Assembly: GCF_024166365.1 (NCBI RefSeq) | Contig: NC_064843.1 | Span: forward strand, 59,110,532 to 59,174,531 | Direction: 5' to 3' | Length of the DNA: 64,000 nt | From: Elephas maximus indicus | Taxonomy: Eukaryota; Chordata; Mammalia; Proboscidea; Elephantidae | Shown here: piece after piece, positions 51,301 through 60,918 of the stretch | Layout of the letters: every line of letters begins with the position of its first letter | How positions within the stretch are numbered: the stretch's first letter is position 1 | Program-made: the position numbers and the translations under genes | The notes under the pieces: model-generated | Told to the model about the DNA's origin: nothing | The model's input: only the letters and a program-made list of their open reading frames with translations | The model's database searches: none

Positions 51301-54249
51301 GTAGGATGTTAATAACAGGGGCAACTGGGTGTGGGATATACAGGAACTCACTGTGCTATCTTCACAGTTTTTCTGTATGTCTAAAACTGTTCTAAAATAG
51401 AGTTTATTTAAAAAAAAAAGTAACCTTAGTTTTTGGAGACTGTTATATTCAAAACACATAAGCTTTGCATGTTCTTTCTTAGGCCTCTAAAAAGAAGGTG
51501 TATATGCTGTATAACCTACAGCCAGACCGGTCTGTGACAGGTGGAGCCTGGTACAGTGACCAGGATTTTGAATCTGAATTTGTAGAAGTGCTTAACCAAC
51601 AGTGTTTTAAATTCCTACAAACCAAGGTAAGGCAAAAGAGAGGAAACACCACTGTGAATTGTTTTAAAAAAATTTCTTCATAAACAATGTTTAATCTTGT
51701 TTCATGTGTCAGTCATATTTTATAGGAATTGAAAATACTGAAACTGGAAATTTTAATAAACAAAATATGTTCTGCTTTTGGTTTGACTGTGTAAACTGTA
51801 ATCAGAAAACACTTACCAGTAGTCTTACTGCGATTTCTCACGCCTCTATCTCTATAGGCAGAAACAGCACGAGAAAGCAAACAGAATCCGATGATACAAA
51901 GAAATAGTTCATTTGCTTCATCACATGAAGTGTGGAAATATATCTGTGAATTGGGGATCAGTAAGGTCAGAAGTCCATTTCTAACCTGTTAATATAATTT
52001 TCATCTTTTCTTTACTCTTAATCATTGGAGTGTAGTTTACAGTGTATCCCACACATATTTGCCCCAGAACCCTTTTTCCAAGTGATACCTGTGAATGTTC
52101 TACAGACCCATTTTGTGAGAATACATTTTAAGCATTTGGCAAAGGCAGTCGTTGCCAGTGGGCACTGTCTGAACTGTTCTTAAGCTTGGAACTTAAGAGC
52201 AGCAGACTGGAGGCCTGACAGTGCATCTCACTACCAAGATTCCTGTCTGTTCTTGACTTTCTCAGGAATGTTTCAACATACGTGCAGAACATCAGTTGTC
52301 ATTTATTGGCATTTTCCTGCTTACTAGATGTAAGTGGTGGTATCAGCAGCTTATTTGGAGGCCTATCGATGGCACTAGTTTTTTTTTTTTTTTTTTTTTA
52401 TACCTAAGGCCACTGTGCCGGATGCTTTCTATGATCAGCAAAGAAGCTTTAGTGGCCACATGGACAAATCCTTTTCATTTCCTGGGCCCTAGATTTCTCA
52501 TTTATAAAACCTAGGAACTTGGACCATTTGATCTTTATAGTACCTTTTTGCTCCAGCATTCTGTAAATCTCCGTCAAAGTCTTGTCAAAGAAGTGTTACT
52601 GTATAAGACTGCTAGATTTTACTTAGGAGGGAGAAGACATCAGAAGGCGTCAGACTCACCTCGAGGTTAGAGTTGTCCCTTACCTTCTCAGTGATTTGTG
52701 CTAACTTGACCATCGCTCAGCTTCTTTGTGCTTTAGTTAGATTATTCCTCTCTAGCATGATGCTTCCGCATTTCACCCTGTACTGTTTGTAACACCATCC
52801 AAAGATGGCTCCTTGTCCTTTTTGTGTCCTCTCTAATGCATCCCTTTTTTAGGTAGAGTTGTCCATGGAGGACATTGAAACCATCCTGAACACACTCATT
52901 TATGATGGGAAAGTGGAGATGACCATCATCGCTGCAAAAGAAGGCACAGTTGGCAGTGTAGATGGACACATGAAACTGTATAGGGCAGTCAGTCCAATCA
53001 TACCACCCACAGGCTTGGTCCGGGCCCCCTGTGGACTCTGCCCGGTGAGTTCAAGTGGTTTTAAGACACCAAGTGCAAATGCCATATAATATAACAAAGC
53101 AACCACACCCAGCTTTCTTCCAACTCTTAGGGTTGGCCGAGAGCTGCTCAAACTTCTGCATAACCATAATGAACTGACCTTAACTGACTAAGTCATTGCC
53201 TTGTGTTCTTTCTTGGAGTAACCAGGTTAAGGAAATTTGCATTTTCTGCTCTTGGCCCTGAAATGGATATTTTTTTTTGATGAGGGCTAATTATTTAATC
53301 CAAGCAGGGAAGGAAATGATTTGTTGAGTACCTACTGTGGGCCAGAAATGTTCTTGATAATTCTGATTCAAGGTCTCATTTAAATTATCACTACGTCCCT
53401 AAGAGCTAGTGGTGTTACCTCCCGGGAGAGTGAGGGAACCAAGGCTTAGGAATACTTAAGAGCATACAGATCAGAAGTAACCAGGATTCAAACCCAGAGA
53501 TAATGTCCTTTCCCCTGCAGGCTGCCTCACTCTTCATGCTTTCATTCCACAGATAGTTTATGATTGCTGACCATGTGCTATAGGCACTGAGGATACAGCA
53601 GTGAGCAAGAGACTCTGCCCCAGCTTTCGTGGCATTTGTGTTCTTGGGTGCTAGTCAGTGCTTCATTTCACTAAAACTGTACTGGCCCTTGTCTGTATGC
53701 CTAAGCTCTCAGTGCCATGGTTGGAACTGCTAGGAAAAAGGCTGCATGTTGAGAATCCTGTTTAGCACTCTTCTCAAAAAGGAAAGTAGCTAAACATGAA
53801 ATGTTTGGTTAGTCAAATGAGGTCATTCATTTTCGTAGGTCTCCCTTGTATGTTACCTGCTGATTCCCTTTCACCCAAGGAGCAGTGGACATGGTCATCT
53901 TAATGCTACAGTAAAAGGGCCTCTCCTCACTGACTTCATGATCGCCGAGCAGGTCCTATTACAGGACTCTTAAATATAGTCCTAATCCCTTTCAGTTTGG
54001 AATCTTTTTTTTTTTGTTAATATTACTTTAAATAAATTGTTGGGTCTTGGATATCTTGTTAACAGAAATTTTAGTTGTAGTTGAGAGTTGATTTAAGACT
54101 ATACCTGTAATGTAATAGTTTAAAAACTTCAGTTTGATCTTAAACTGTTTTTTGTTTGTTTGTTTTTAAAGGTTTTTGACGACTGCCATGAAGGTGGTGA
54201 GATTTCACCATCTAACTGTATTTACATGACAGAGTGGCTCCAATTTTAA
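36244..54249 (+). CDS. POLR3F: POLR3F, RNA polymerase III subunit RPC6 (RPC39), complete
   Basis: Nine coding exons: 36244-36305, 37286-37403, 43916-43983, 44407-44474, 45689-45801, 51483-51626, 51858-51965, 52853-53044 and 54172-54249. They join in frame to 316 codons plus TAA, the same length as the human protein. RPC6 forms the RPC3-RPC6-RPC7 heterotrimer of nuclear RNA polymerase III, which contacts TFIIIB and helps open tRNA, 5S and U6 promoters. N-terminal tandem winged-helix regions cover roughly residues 10-75 and 85-155, with a third near 190-260. Four cysteines, C287, C290, C296 and C307 (CGLCP, DDC, SNC), match the ligands of the iron-sulfur cluster described for human RPC6. The start is MAEVKVKV; the frame stays open upstream but has no earlier ATG, and +4 is G. 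The end reads EWLQF where I recall EWLEF in human. All introns are GT-AG. Confidence 0.97.
36330..37285. other. POLR3F intron 1, no gene seen
   Basis: The first 300 bases are still moderately GC-rich, and the rest is unique-looking AT-rich intron. Open frames overlapping here on both strands have no recognisable domains. Confidence 0.5.
38146..38290. mobile_element. hAT-type DNA transposon remnant
   Basis: 'ggtggacaaactttttctgt', 'aaagtgccagacagtaaata' and 'ctctgtgggccgtgtggttt' form a well-known mammalian hAT-type repeat end. Confidence 0.65.
38740..39330 (-). mobile_element. LTR-like repeat, copy 1
   Basis: Shares long similarity with 41991-42700 in the same orientation ('ggtttattaaggaagtaaca', 'tgttacaaagctcttttagc', 'ggtggtgagatcctctcc'). 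Read on the minus strand it ends with AATAAACCCC, like a polyadenylation region. The resemblance to 1781-2302 suggests a MaLR-like LTR, but TG/CA ends and target-site duplications were not found. Confidence 0.55.
39528..39692 (-). mobile_element. Afrotherian SINE
   Basis: Antisense copy: 'ctgtcgaatcgattccaact', 'agtagaactgccccatagag', and head complement 'ccgctatgccaccagggttt'. Confidence 0.9.
39893..40058 (-). mobile_element. Afrotherian SINE
   Basis: Second antisense copy 200 bp from the previous one, of the same subfamily: 'actaagtcgattctgactca' to 'ccactacgccaccaaggctt'. Confidence 0.9.
40655..41240 (+). mobile_element. Possible ERV LTR
   Basis: A 590-bp block with AATAAA signals at 'ggcaataaactg' and 'gtaataaactg', ending 'tggtcttggagactcctaaa' and then 'cttgcaattggttcc', similar to an LTR end followed by a primer-binding region. 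Boundaries are uncertain. Confidence 0.4.
41692..41988 (-). pseudogene. Coagulation factor VII-like retrocopy fragment (decayed)
   Basis: Minus-strand conceptual reading gives a propeptide end (LYRQR, then a stop in place of the last Arg, then [11 protein letters not shown]), a Gla domain ([18 protein letters not shown]) and the first EGF domain ([20 protein letters not shown]), followed by ADFKG and a second stop. The match is to F7 rather than F10 or PROC: [22 protein letters not shown] is characteristic. The Gla, linker and EGF1 parts are separate exons in the functional gene but are continuous here, so the source was spliced RNA. The copy ends at ACAA|GTGAGG, where the EGF1 exon would end in phase 1, with intron-like sequence beyond. 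Its 5' end abuts an LTR-like repeat. It sits in POLR3F intron 2, antisense to the gene. Confidence 0.82.
41991..42700 (-). mobile_element. LTR-like repeat, copy 2
   Basis: Same family and orientation as 38740-39330, with 'ttatggggtttatt' at the left edge. It shares the 'cccaggtccaaaggacacac' segment with the MaLR-like LTR at 1781-2302. The factor VII-like fragment lies directly against its left end. Confidence 0.55.
42715..43430. other. POLR3F intron 2, no gene seen
   Basis: The 115-codon frame at 42868-43215 has no recognisable domain. The stretch from 43190 is AT-rich with no clear repeat. Confidence 0.4.
43445..43612 (+). mobile_element. Afrotherian SINE
   Basis: Flanked by the perfect 12-bp duplication attctaaagctg (43433-43444 and 43613-43624), about 300 bp before POLR3F exon 3. 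Confidence 0.92.
44000..44280 (-). mobile_element. Old L1 (L1M-type) fragment
   Basis: 'cctagagataaccactctta', 'ttgtaccttgtttttttcac' and 'ttttcatgttggtacataca' are antisense old L1 landmarks. It lies in POLR3F intron 3. Confidence 0.55.
45298..45453 (-). mobile_element. Afrotherian SINE
   Basis: Antisense copy flanked by acaggtat (45290-45297 and 45454-45461) in POLR3F intron 4. A further SINE-tail-like piece, 'gagtcagaactgacttggtg' plus (AAC)n, follows at about 45490-45532. Confidence 0.87.
46098..46235 (-). mobile_element. L2 LINE 3' end
   Basis: 'ttattcaacaaaaacttact', 'tatgtgctgggcactgttgt' and 'aagatccctgccctgatgga' match the antisense L2 3' end. Confidence 0.7.
46440..47787. mobile_element. 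Old L1 fragments in POLR3F intron 5
   Basis: 46560-46790 is antisense L1 ('gagctttattaagatataat'). 46820-47245 and 47440-47640 are sense L1 ORF2 pieces, and 47640-47787 is an old L1 3' UTR that resumes at 51000 beyond the RTE. The longest frame, 100 codons at 46963-47265, is an antisense shadow. Confidence 0.6.
47247..47438 (-). mobile_element. Afrotherian SINE (longer subfamily)
   Basis: Antisense copy with 'gcagatcgccaggcctgtct' and 'aggtgcctctgggtggttct', the features that distinguish the longer SINE subfamily from the short one. Confidence 0.8.
47788..49660 (-). mobile_element. RTE/BovB-like LINE, 3' half (reverse transcriptase)
   Basis: Antisense RTE from its 3' tail (GTT repeats, 'gattgttaggtgctgtcgag') inward through the reverse-transcriptase domain to about 49660. 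The catalytic box reads YADN, not YADD (48537-48553, minus strand), so the last Asp is lost. Stops and frameshifts abound. It is continuous with the inverted 5' half that follows. Confidence 0.9.
49661..50985 (+). mobile_element. RTE/BovB-like LINE, 5' half (5' UTR and endonuclease), inverted
   Basis: Sense RTE from its 5' terminus ('cctgtcagtttg') through an APE-type endonuclease. Visible motifs are ILGISELKW with the metal-binding Glu (50139-50163), [10 protein letters not shown], and GDWNGKAG carrying the Asp-x-Asn pair (50465-50485). The conceptual frame is broken near 50434. It stops at the residue ([13 protein letters not shown]) next to where the 3' half begins, so together the halves make a nearly complete 3.2-kb element. 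Confidence 0.9.
51000..51415 (+). mobile_element. Old L1 3' UTR (continues from before the RTE)
   Basis: 'acatcaatcaagtcccaatt', 'aaaatacctgaccggtaatt' and 'tgtctaaaactgttctaaaa' form the 3' end of an old mammalian L1. The RTE at 47788-50985 inserted into it. It ends 70 bp before POLR3F exon 6. Confidence 0.65.
51960..51971 (+). other. POLR3F: Tandem splice donors 5 nt apart at end of POLR3F exon 7
   Basis: The reading frame requires the donor AAG|GTCAGA, with the exon ending at 51965, because the next exon begins GTA GAG after its acceptor. Five bases upstream lies A|GTAAGG, which looks closer to consensus. Using it would remove 5 nt and shift the frame. Confidence 0.75.
51970..52850. other. 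POLR3F intron 7, no gene seen
   Basis: Unique-looking intron with an 18-19-base T-run at about 52380-52399. No repeat was recognised. Confidence 0.5.
53316..53645. mobile_element. MIR SINE followed by L2 end
   Basis: 53316-53510 is MIR-like ('cctactgtgggccagaaatg', 'ccaaggcttaggaatactta'). 53555-53645 is an antisense L2 end ('gaccatgtgctataggcact'). Confidence 0.6.
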
Positions 54250-54281
54250 TAGAGAGCTATAAACTTTACTGACATTTTGCA

Positions 54282-54490
54282 AATAAAGTTACTTTGGGAG
54301 TAAAGGATTTCATTCATGATGGGGCATCCAAGTCCCTTGAAAGCAGACTTCACAATGATGGATACAGACTTGCTGCCACAAAAACGTATCTTGTTATTTA
54401 TGAAGACTGAATTCATGTTGGTAGAGCAGCCAATAGAATATGAAGCAGATAAGGTTAGTAGTGAAAACCATTCTTTTTTCAATCAATAAA
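54282..54490 (+). promoter_or_regulatory. POLR3F: POLR3F polyadenylation signals
   Basis: AATAAA occurs at 54282-54287, 33 bases after the stop codon, and again at 54485-54490. The first would give a very short 3' UTR. Mammalian POLR3F is expected to use a longer one, so both may be functional. No transcript evidence is available here. Confidence 0.5.
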
Positions 54491-54499
54491 ATACTCTGA

Positions 54500-56380
54500 A
54501 GCTCTGGAGAACCACATCTTAAAGCTTTCAAGAAATTTGGTAATGGCTAGAGCTTAAAATGCCGATTTCAAAGTTATTTATAAGGACTTCATTGTTTGTT
54601 TTTCTATTTGTTTTCTATTTTACTCAGTGATTACACTGAGAAGAAATTAAGAGTAGTGGCGGCGGGAATGGCAAGGGCCGTCCGTGCCAACTGGGGACGT
54701 GGCTGTGGGGAGAGTAGAAGGAACATCCCTTTTCCATACGGTATTAATTCCTTTTTATGTCAGAAGTGTTCCTTCAGAGGATTATGCCACCGTACTTACC
54801 TCAAACTGTGATGACGACGTTGCCAAGGGTGTGTTTTCAGTATGTAAATATTAATTATCATTCTCACACTAAAAGGAGTGTTTTTATTGCTCTTTGTTTC
54901 ATAAAGTCTCATAAGTTTTACTCTGTGGCTCAGCTGCATTATTTCCTGGAATTTCTTCCTACATTCTTACTTAATGTCTAATCATTTAACTAACACTTAA
55001 AATAATCCACTGCTTGACCTTAGATTCCTTTTTCCTTCCCTATTCTTTTCTAAACATCATGCCGTAATACATCCAGACTGCATGCAAACTGGTTAGAAAG
55101 CCATTATAATTTTCCTCAGTTTTCATTGCACTCTCAGTTCCAATCTTTAGCCATGTAGCAAACACTATGTTTATCTGACATATTGTTGCACAGAAGTTGG
55201 CTTTAGGAGTTTTTATGATCTTGGCTGTTGTATTTTCACTTTGTAGTTCCTCTTAAAGGTTTCTGTATCCAGGTCAAAAGCATGGGACCAGTAGGAAGGG
55301 ATTCATGCTCGGGTACCACTGAGGCCTGTGTTTCAAAGCTAGTTTGGAGATACCCTAAGGGGACAACATCAGAAGTTCTATTTTGAAATAAGTAGGATCA
55401 GTAAAATAAAATTCAGCTCAGTAACCGGAATTTAAGAATCATAAATTCTGTGGCCAGCTCTTTAAAATGATCATTTGATGGTACTAGCTCTTTGAAATGA
55501 AGATCATATTGCATTAGGTGTGTATAAGATACAGAAGAATCTGGGAGCTTGAAACCACAGAGGGATTTTCTTCTACTCCCAGTGGGAGGTGGAATGGCGA
55601 AGAACAATGTCTCTCCTTCCTGTGACCTTCCCATCACAGAGATGGGCTACTTAACAGAGTCTTCATAAGGAAGTTGAATCTGGAGGAGCCTTAGAAGTAG
55701 GGAGAAGGAGTGAGTTTATGTTTTAAATAAAGACTTGGCATTATGTCTTCATAACCAGAAATTAGTTTTAAAGCTTACAACCAGTGGCTAAAACATCAAA
55801 GTTCTACTTGCCTCATCTGAATAAAGAGAACTTTCAAACTTTTTTCCCATAGCATGTTTTTCATTCTGAATATTAACCGATGGAGAAAAGAAACAATAAT
55901 TTCGAAATACAGCACCTCTGATGTAGAGTTAAATGGATTGTTTATCTTAGAGGAGTAAATTGTGACCAAAAAAAAAAATTATGGGGACTCTAGACTTATC
56001 AACACCAAAAAATCATTTTAAGTCCCACGCCTTAGAGTTTGATTTCCATTCAGCAGTAGGTATTTTGGTCACCTGAGAATGGATATTCCCTAAAGTATGA
56101 TGAGGCCCATCTATGCTTAATAATGATCCGTAGAGAATAAAACATAGAATCAAGGAGCCCATGGTTCAGTGGTTTTAAATGAAATGTTTATGTGGGATTC
56201 TTCCATGTAACTGCTCTGATCTTAGTTTGGAGAGAAATGAATTCTGTAGACCCCTAATTCTGATGGTCAGCTAAGCAAACTAATCAAACAAGTAATTTCA
56301 GACCACCTTTACTTTGAACTGTTATCATTACTAGACACTGGGTGAAGGAAGAATATAAAATACGTGCCCTAGGCCAGTAT
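54500..56380. other. 3' flank of POLR3F, unassigned
   Basis: No exon of the expected neighbour RBBP9 could be recognised. Open frames here are under 75 codons without domains. Part may be an extended POLR3F 3' UTR. Confidence 0.4.
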
Positions 56381-56382
56381 TA

Positions 56383-56572
56383 CCCATTAGAACTTTTTAC
56401 AGTGATGGGGATATTCTGTACCTGCCGTCTAACACCGTGGCCACGAGTCACATGTGGCCGCTGAGCATTCAAAATGTGGTGTGGCTAGTGCGAAGGAAAA
56501 ACTGAATTTTTAATTTTATAGTGACCTGTGTCTGGTGGCTACCACACTGGGTAAAAAAAATAAAAATTTTTT
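56383..56572. mobile_element. hAT-type DNA transposon remnant
   Basis: 'gagtcacatgtggccgctga' and 'tgtctggtggctaccacact' match a common mammalian hAT-type element. Confidence 0.6.
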
Positions 56573-57112
56573 AGCATGGGCTAAATCTTAATTACTACTA
56601 TAGGAAAGATGATTATCAGAATTATTTCTCAATTGTATATATTTATTTTTGTCTGGAAAGGAGACTAACAAAGTATTGTAAGCTTAGAAGTTTGAGGTTT
56701 TTTTCAAAAGGACTCAAGAAAACAGGGCAGAGAGTAAGTAAAGCAATTACCAATTCCAAATAATTCAAAAAGAATCAAATGTTGATTATAGGCTTGGCTA
56801 GATCAATGTTAAACAGCCTCTTTATGAAAATTATTACTCAACTGATTTATCTAATTTGTTTTTCACTAACTTGTCAAATAAAGGTCACTTTAAATCTTTT
56901 TTTTTTTTAATAATATTTTATTGTGTTATCAGTGAAGGTTTACATAGCAGTTTAGGTTCCCATTGAACAGGTTCTGCACAAGTTGTTTAGTGACACTGGT
57001 TACATTCTTCACAATGCACTAACATCCTCGTTTTCGTTTTGGTGGCTCTGTTTCCATTAATCTCATTTCCCTGCTCCCTTACATTCTCATCTTTGTTTTA
57101 AAGTAATTGATT

Positions 57113-57564
57113 TTTTTTTTTAATTGTACTTTAGATGAAAGCTTACAGAACAAACTAGTTTCTCGTTAAACAGTACACATATTGTTTTATGACATTGGTA
57201 ACAACCCCACAACATGTCATCACTCTCCCTTCTCAACCTTGGGTTCCCTATTACCAACTTTCCTGTCCCCTCCTGCCTTCTAGTCCTTGCCCCTGGGCTG
57301 GTGTACCCCTTTAGTCTCATTTTGTTTTATGGGCCTGTCCAATCTTTGGCTGAAGGGTGAACCTCAGGAGTGACTTCATTACTGAGCTGAAAGCGTGTCC
57401 GGGGGCCATACTCTCAGGGTTTCTCTAGTCTCTGCTCAGGCCAGCAACTCTGGTCTTTCTGAGTTAGAATTTTGTTCTGCACTTTTCTGCAGCTCTATCT
57501 GGGACCCTCTGTTGTGACCCCTGTTAGAGCACTCAGTAGTGGTAGCAAGGCAAGATCTAGTTGT
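57113..57564 (-). mobile_element. L1 3' UTR (subfamily A) nested in the larger L1
   Basis: Starts with an antisense A-tail (57112-57121) and carries the 'tttagatgaaagcttacaga' and 'aatctttggctgaagggtga' landmarks; truncated at about 57564. Similar 'taattg..gatttttt' sequence lies on both sides. Confidence 0.8.
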
Positions 57565-59347
57565 ATAATTGGTGATTTTTTTAAAGGAGGACAGTACTTA
57601 CAGGTGATATTTTTTATTTTGTGAGCCAGTCTGTTCTTGAGGTACGACCTGACCTTGGGTTAGTTTCAGTTCGAGGTTTAAAGAGTATCTCAGGGCAATA
57701 GTCTTGGGAGTCCTCTAGTTTCAACCAGTCCAGTAAGTCTATTTTGTTTGGTTGGATTTTTTAGGCATTTGAGGTTCTGTTCCACATTTTTCTTCCATTC
57801 TATCAGCGTCCATCTATTGTGGCTTTGATTAGAATAGTCAGTAGATAAGGCCATGGTTTGTATAGACCATTTGTTCGGTAGACTAGTTTCTCCCTTAAAT
57901 CTTTGGTTTTCTTCTTTCTCTTTCGCTCTAAACAAGTAGAGATCAGTAGTATTTTTTTTGTGTGTGTGTGTGTGTGTGATAGACTTAATTTGCTCAACCT
58001 AATGTTCTTCAGGTTCATCCATGTTCCAAGATGTTTTGTGAACTTGTTTTTATCACTGAGTATATTTCATTGTATGTATGTACCACATTTTACTTACCCA
58101 TTCATCTATTGACGGGCAAGTAGGTTGTTTCCATCTTTTTGCTGTTGTGAATAGTGCTTTGGTAAACATAGGTGTGCGTGTCCGTTCATGTCACTTCTAT
58201 TGAATCCCTAGAATGTATACCTAAGAGTGGAATTGCTGGGTCATATGACAGCTCAACCAGTTTTTTGAGGAACCACCAGACTGTTTTCCACAACAGCTGT
58301 ACCATTTTGCAATCCCAGTACCAGTTGATAAGGGTTCCAATTTCTCCACATCCCCTTCAATACTTGTTATTTTCTTTTTTTTAATTTTAGCCATCCTAAT
58401 TTTTTTTTTTTTTTAGTGGGAGTGAAATGGTATTTCATTGAGGTTCTGATTTGCATTTCTCTGATGGCTAATGATGTTGAGCATCTTTTCATGTGTCTGT
58501 TGGCCATTTGAATATCCTCTTTGGTGAAGTGTCTGTTTATGTCTTTTGCCCAGTTTTTGATTGGGTTGTTTGTGTTTTTGTTGTTACGTTGTAGAAGCTT
58601 CCTATATATTTTAGATATTTGACGCTTATCAGTAATATCGTGCCCAAAGATTTTTTTGCCAGTTTGTAGGTTGTCTCTACTCTTTTGATAAAGTCTTTGG
58701 ATGAACATAAGTATTTAACTTTTATGAGGTCCCAGTTATCTGTTTTGTTTTCTGTTGTTCGTGCATTCGTTGCAGTGTTTGATAATCTATTGTTGAAAAA
58801 AATTAGGCCCCAAAGCTTTGCTCCTATGTTTTCTACCAAGAATTTTATGCTTTTAGATTTAACATTTGGGTCTTTGATCCATTTTGAATTGGTTTCTGTG
58901 TATGGTGTGAGGTATGGATCTTGTTTCATTTTTCTGCATGTGGAAATCCAGTTTTGCCAGCACCATTTATTGAAGAGACTGTTGCTTCCCCATTGAATGG
59001 ATTTGGCTCCCTTGTCAAAATCAGTTGACCATAGATTTTTGGATTTATTTCTAGATTGTCAGTTCTTTTCCATTTGTCTATGTGTCTATCATTAAACCGG
59101 TACCATGCTGTTTTGCTTACTGTAGTTGTGTAATATGTTTTGAAGTCAGAAAGTGTGAGGCCTCCTACTTCGTTCTTCAAAATTGCTTTGGCTATTTGTG
59201 GTCTCTTGTCTTTCCATGTAAAACTGAGGCCTGCGTTGTATCTATATATAGATCACTAGGATAATACTGACATCTTGACTATGTTGTCTTCTAATCGATG
59301 AGCACAGAATGTATTTCCACCTATTTAGGTCTTCTTTAGTCTTTTAC

Positions 59348-59520
59348 GGAAACCCTGGTGGTGTAGTGGTTAAGTGCTACGGCTGCTAACCAAAGGGTTG
59401 GCAGTTCGAATCCACCAGGTGCTCCTTGGAAACTCCATGAGGCAGTTCTACTCTGTCCTATAGGGTCGCTATGAGTTGGACTTGACAGCACTGGGTTTGT
59501 TTTTTGTTTTTTTTTTTGGT
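59348..59520 (+). mobile_element. Afrotherian SINE
   Basis: Flanked by the perfect 13-bp duplication tttagtcttttac (59335-59347 and 59521-59533). Confidence 0.92.
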
Positions 59521-60918
59521 TTTAGTCTTTTACAGCATGTTTTATACTTTCCATTGTATTAGTCTTTCACATCCCTGGGTAAGTTTATTCTTAGATATTT
59601 TATTCTCTTAGATGTTATTGTAGATGGAGTTTTTCTCAGTCTCCTTTTCAGATTTCTCAGTGCTGGATTGCTGGTGTATAGAAACCCACCTGATTTTTTT
59701 ATGTTGACCTTGTGTCCAGCAACGTTGTTAAATTCCAGTATTAGTTCTCGAAACTTTGTAGTACATTCTTTGGGATTTCTTATATGTAGGATCATGTCCT
59801 CTGTGAATAGAGATAGTTTTACTTCTTCTTTTCCCTTTTATTTTTCTTGCCTTTTTGCCCTGACTAGGACTTCCAGTACAGTATTGAAGAGGAGAAGCAA
59901 GAATGGGCATCCTTGTCTTGTTCCTATTTTTAAGGGGAGAGTTCTCCATCGAATATGACGTTGGCTGTTGGTTTTTCATAAATGCCCTTAATCACGTTGA
60001 GGAGCTTCCCTTTTATTCCTATCTTTTTAAGAGTTTTATAATCAAGAAAGTGTGCTGGATTTTATCAGATGCCTTTGCTGCATTGACTGAGATGATTGTG
60101 TGGGTCTTTTCCTTTGTTCTGTTAATATGGTATATTACACCAAATGATTTTCTAATGTTGAACCTGCCTTGCTTTTCTGGAATAAATCCCACTTTATCAT
60201 GGTGTATAATTCTTTTAATATGCTATAGGATTCTGTTTACTAATATTTTGTTGAAAATGTTGGCATCTATAGGATGTTGGTCTGTAGTTTTCTTATGGTA
60301 TCTTTGTCTGGTTTTGGTACTAGGGTGATAACTGGCTTCATAAGAAGTTAGGGTGTATTCCTTCTCCCTCTATTTTTGGAAGAGTTTGGACAGGATTGGT
60401 ATCAGTTCTCTAAATAGTGGATACAATTCCCCAGGGAAGCCATCTCGCCCTGAACTTTTCTTTTTTGGGAGTCTTTTTATTACTGATTCAATCTCTGAGT
60501 TTGTTATAGGTCTGTTGAGGTCTTCTACTTCCTTTTGAGTCAATTTATGTAGGTTATGTGTCTCAAGGAATTTGTCCGTTTCATCAAAGTTACTGATTTT
60601 GTTGGAGTACAGTTGTTCATAGTATTCTGTTATCCCTTTTGCTTCAATTGGGTCAGTTGTAATATCTCCACTGTCATTTCTTACTTTGGTTATTTGTGTC
60701 TTCTGTTTCTTTGTAACCCTAGCAAATGGTTTGTCAATTTTATTTATCTTTTCAAAAAAACAATTTCTAGATTTGATTCTCCCTACTGTTTTCCTGTTTT
60801 CTCTTTCACTTATTTCTGCTCTGATCTTTATTATTTATTTTCTTCTAGTAGATTTGGGTTTAGTTTGCTCTTCTTCTTCTAGTTCCTCAAGCTACAGGAT
60901 CAAACTATTTGAGTTCTT

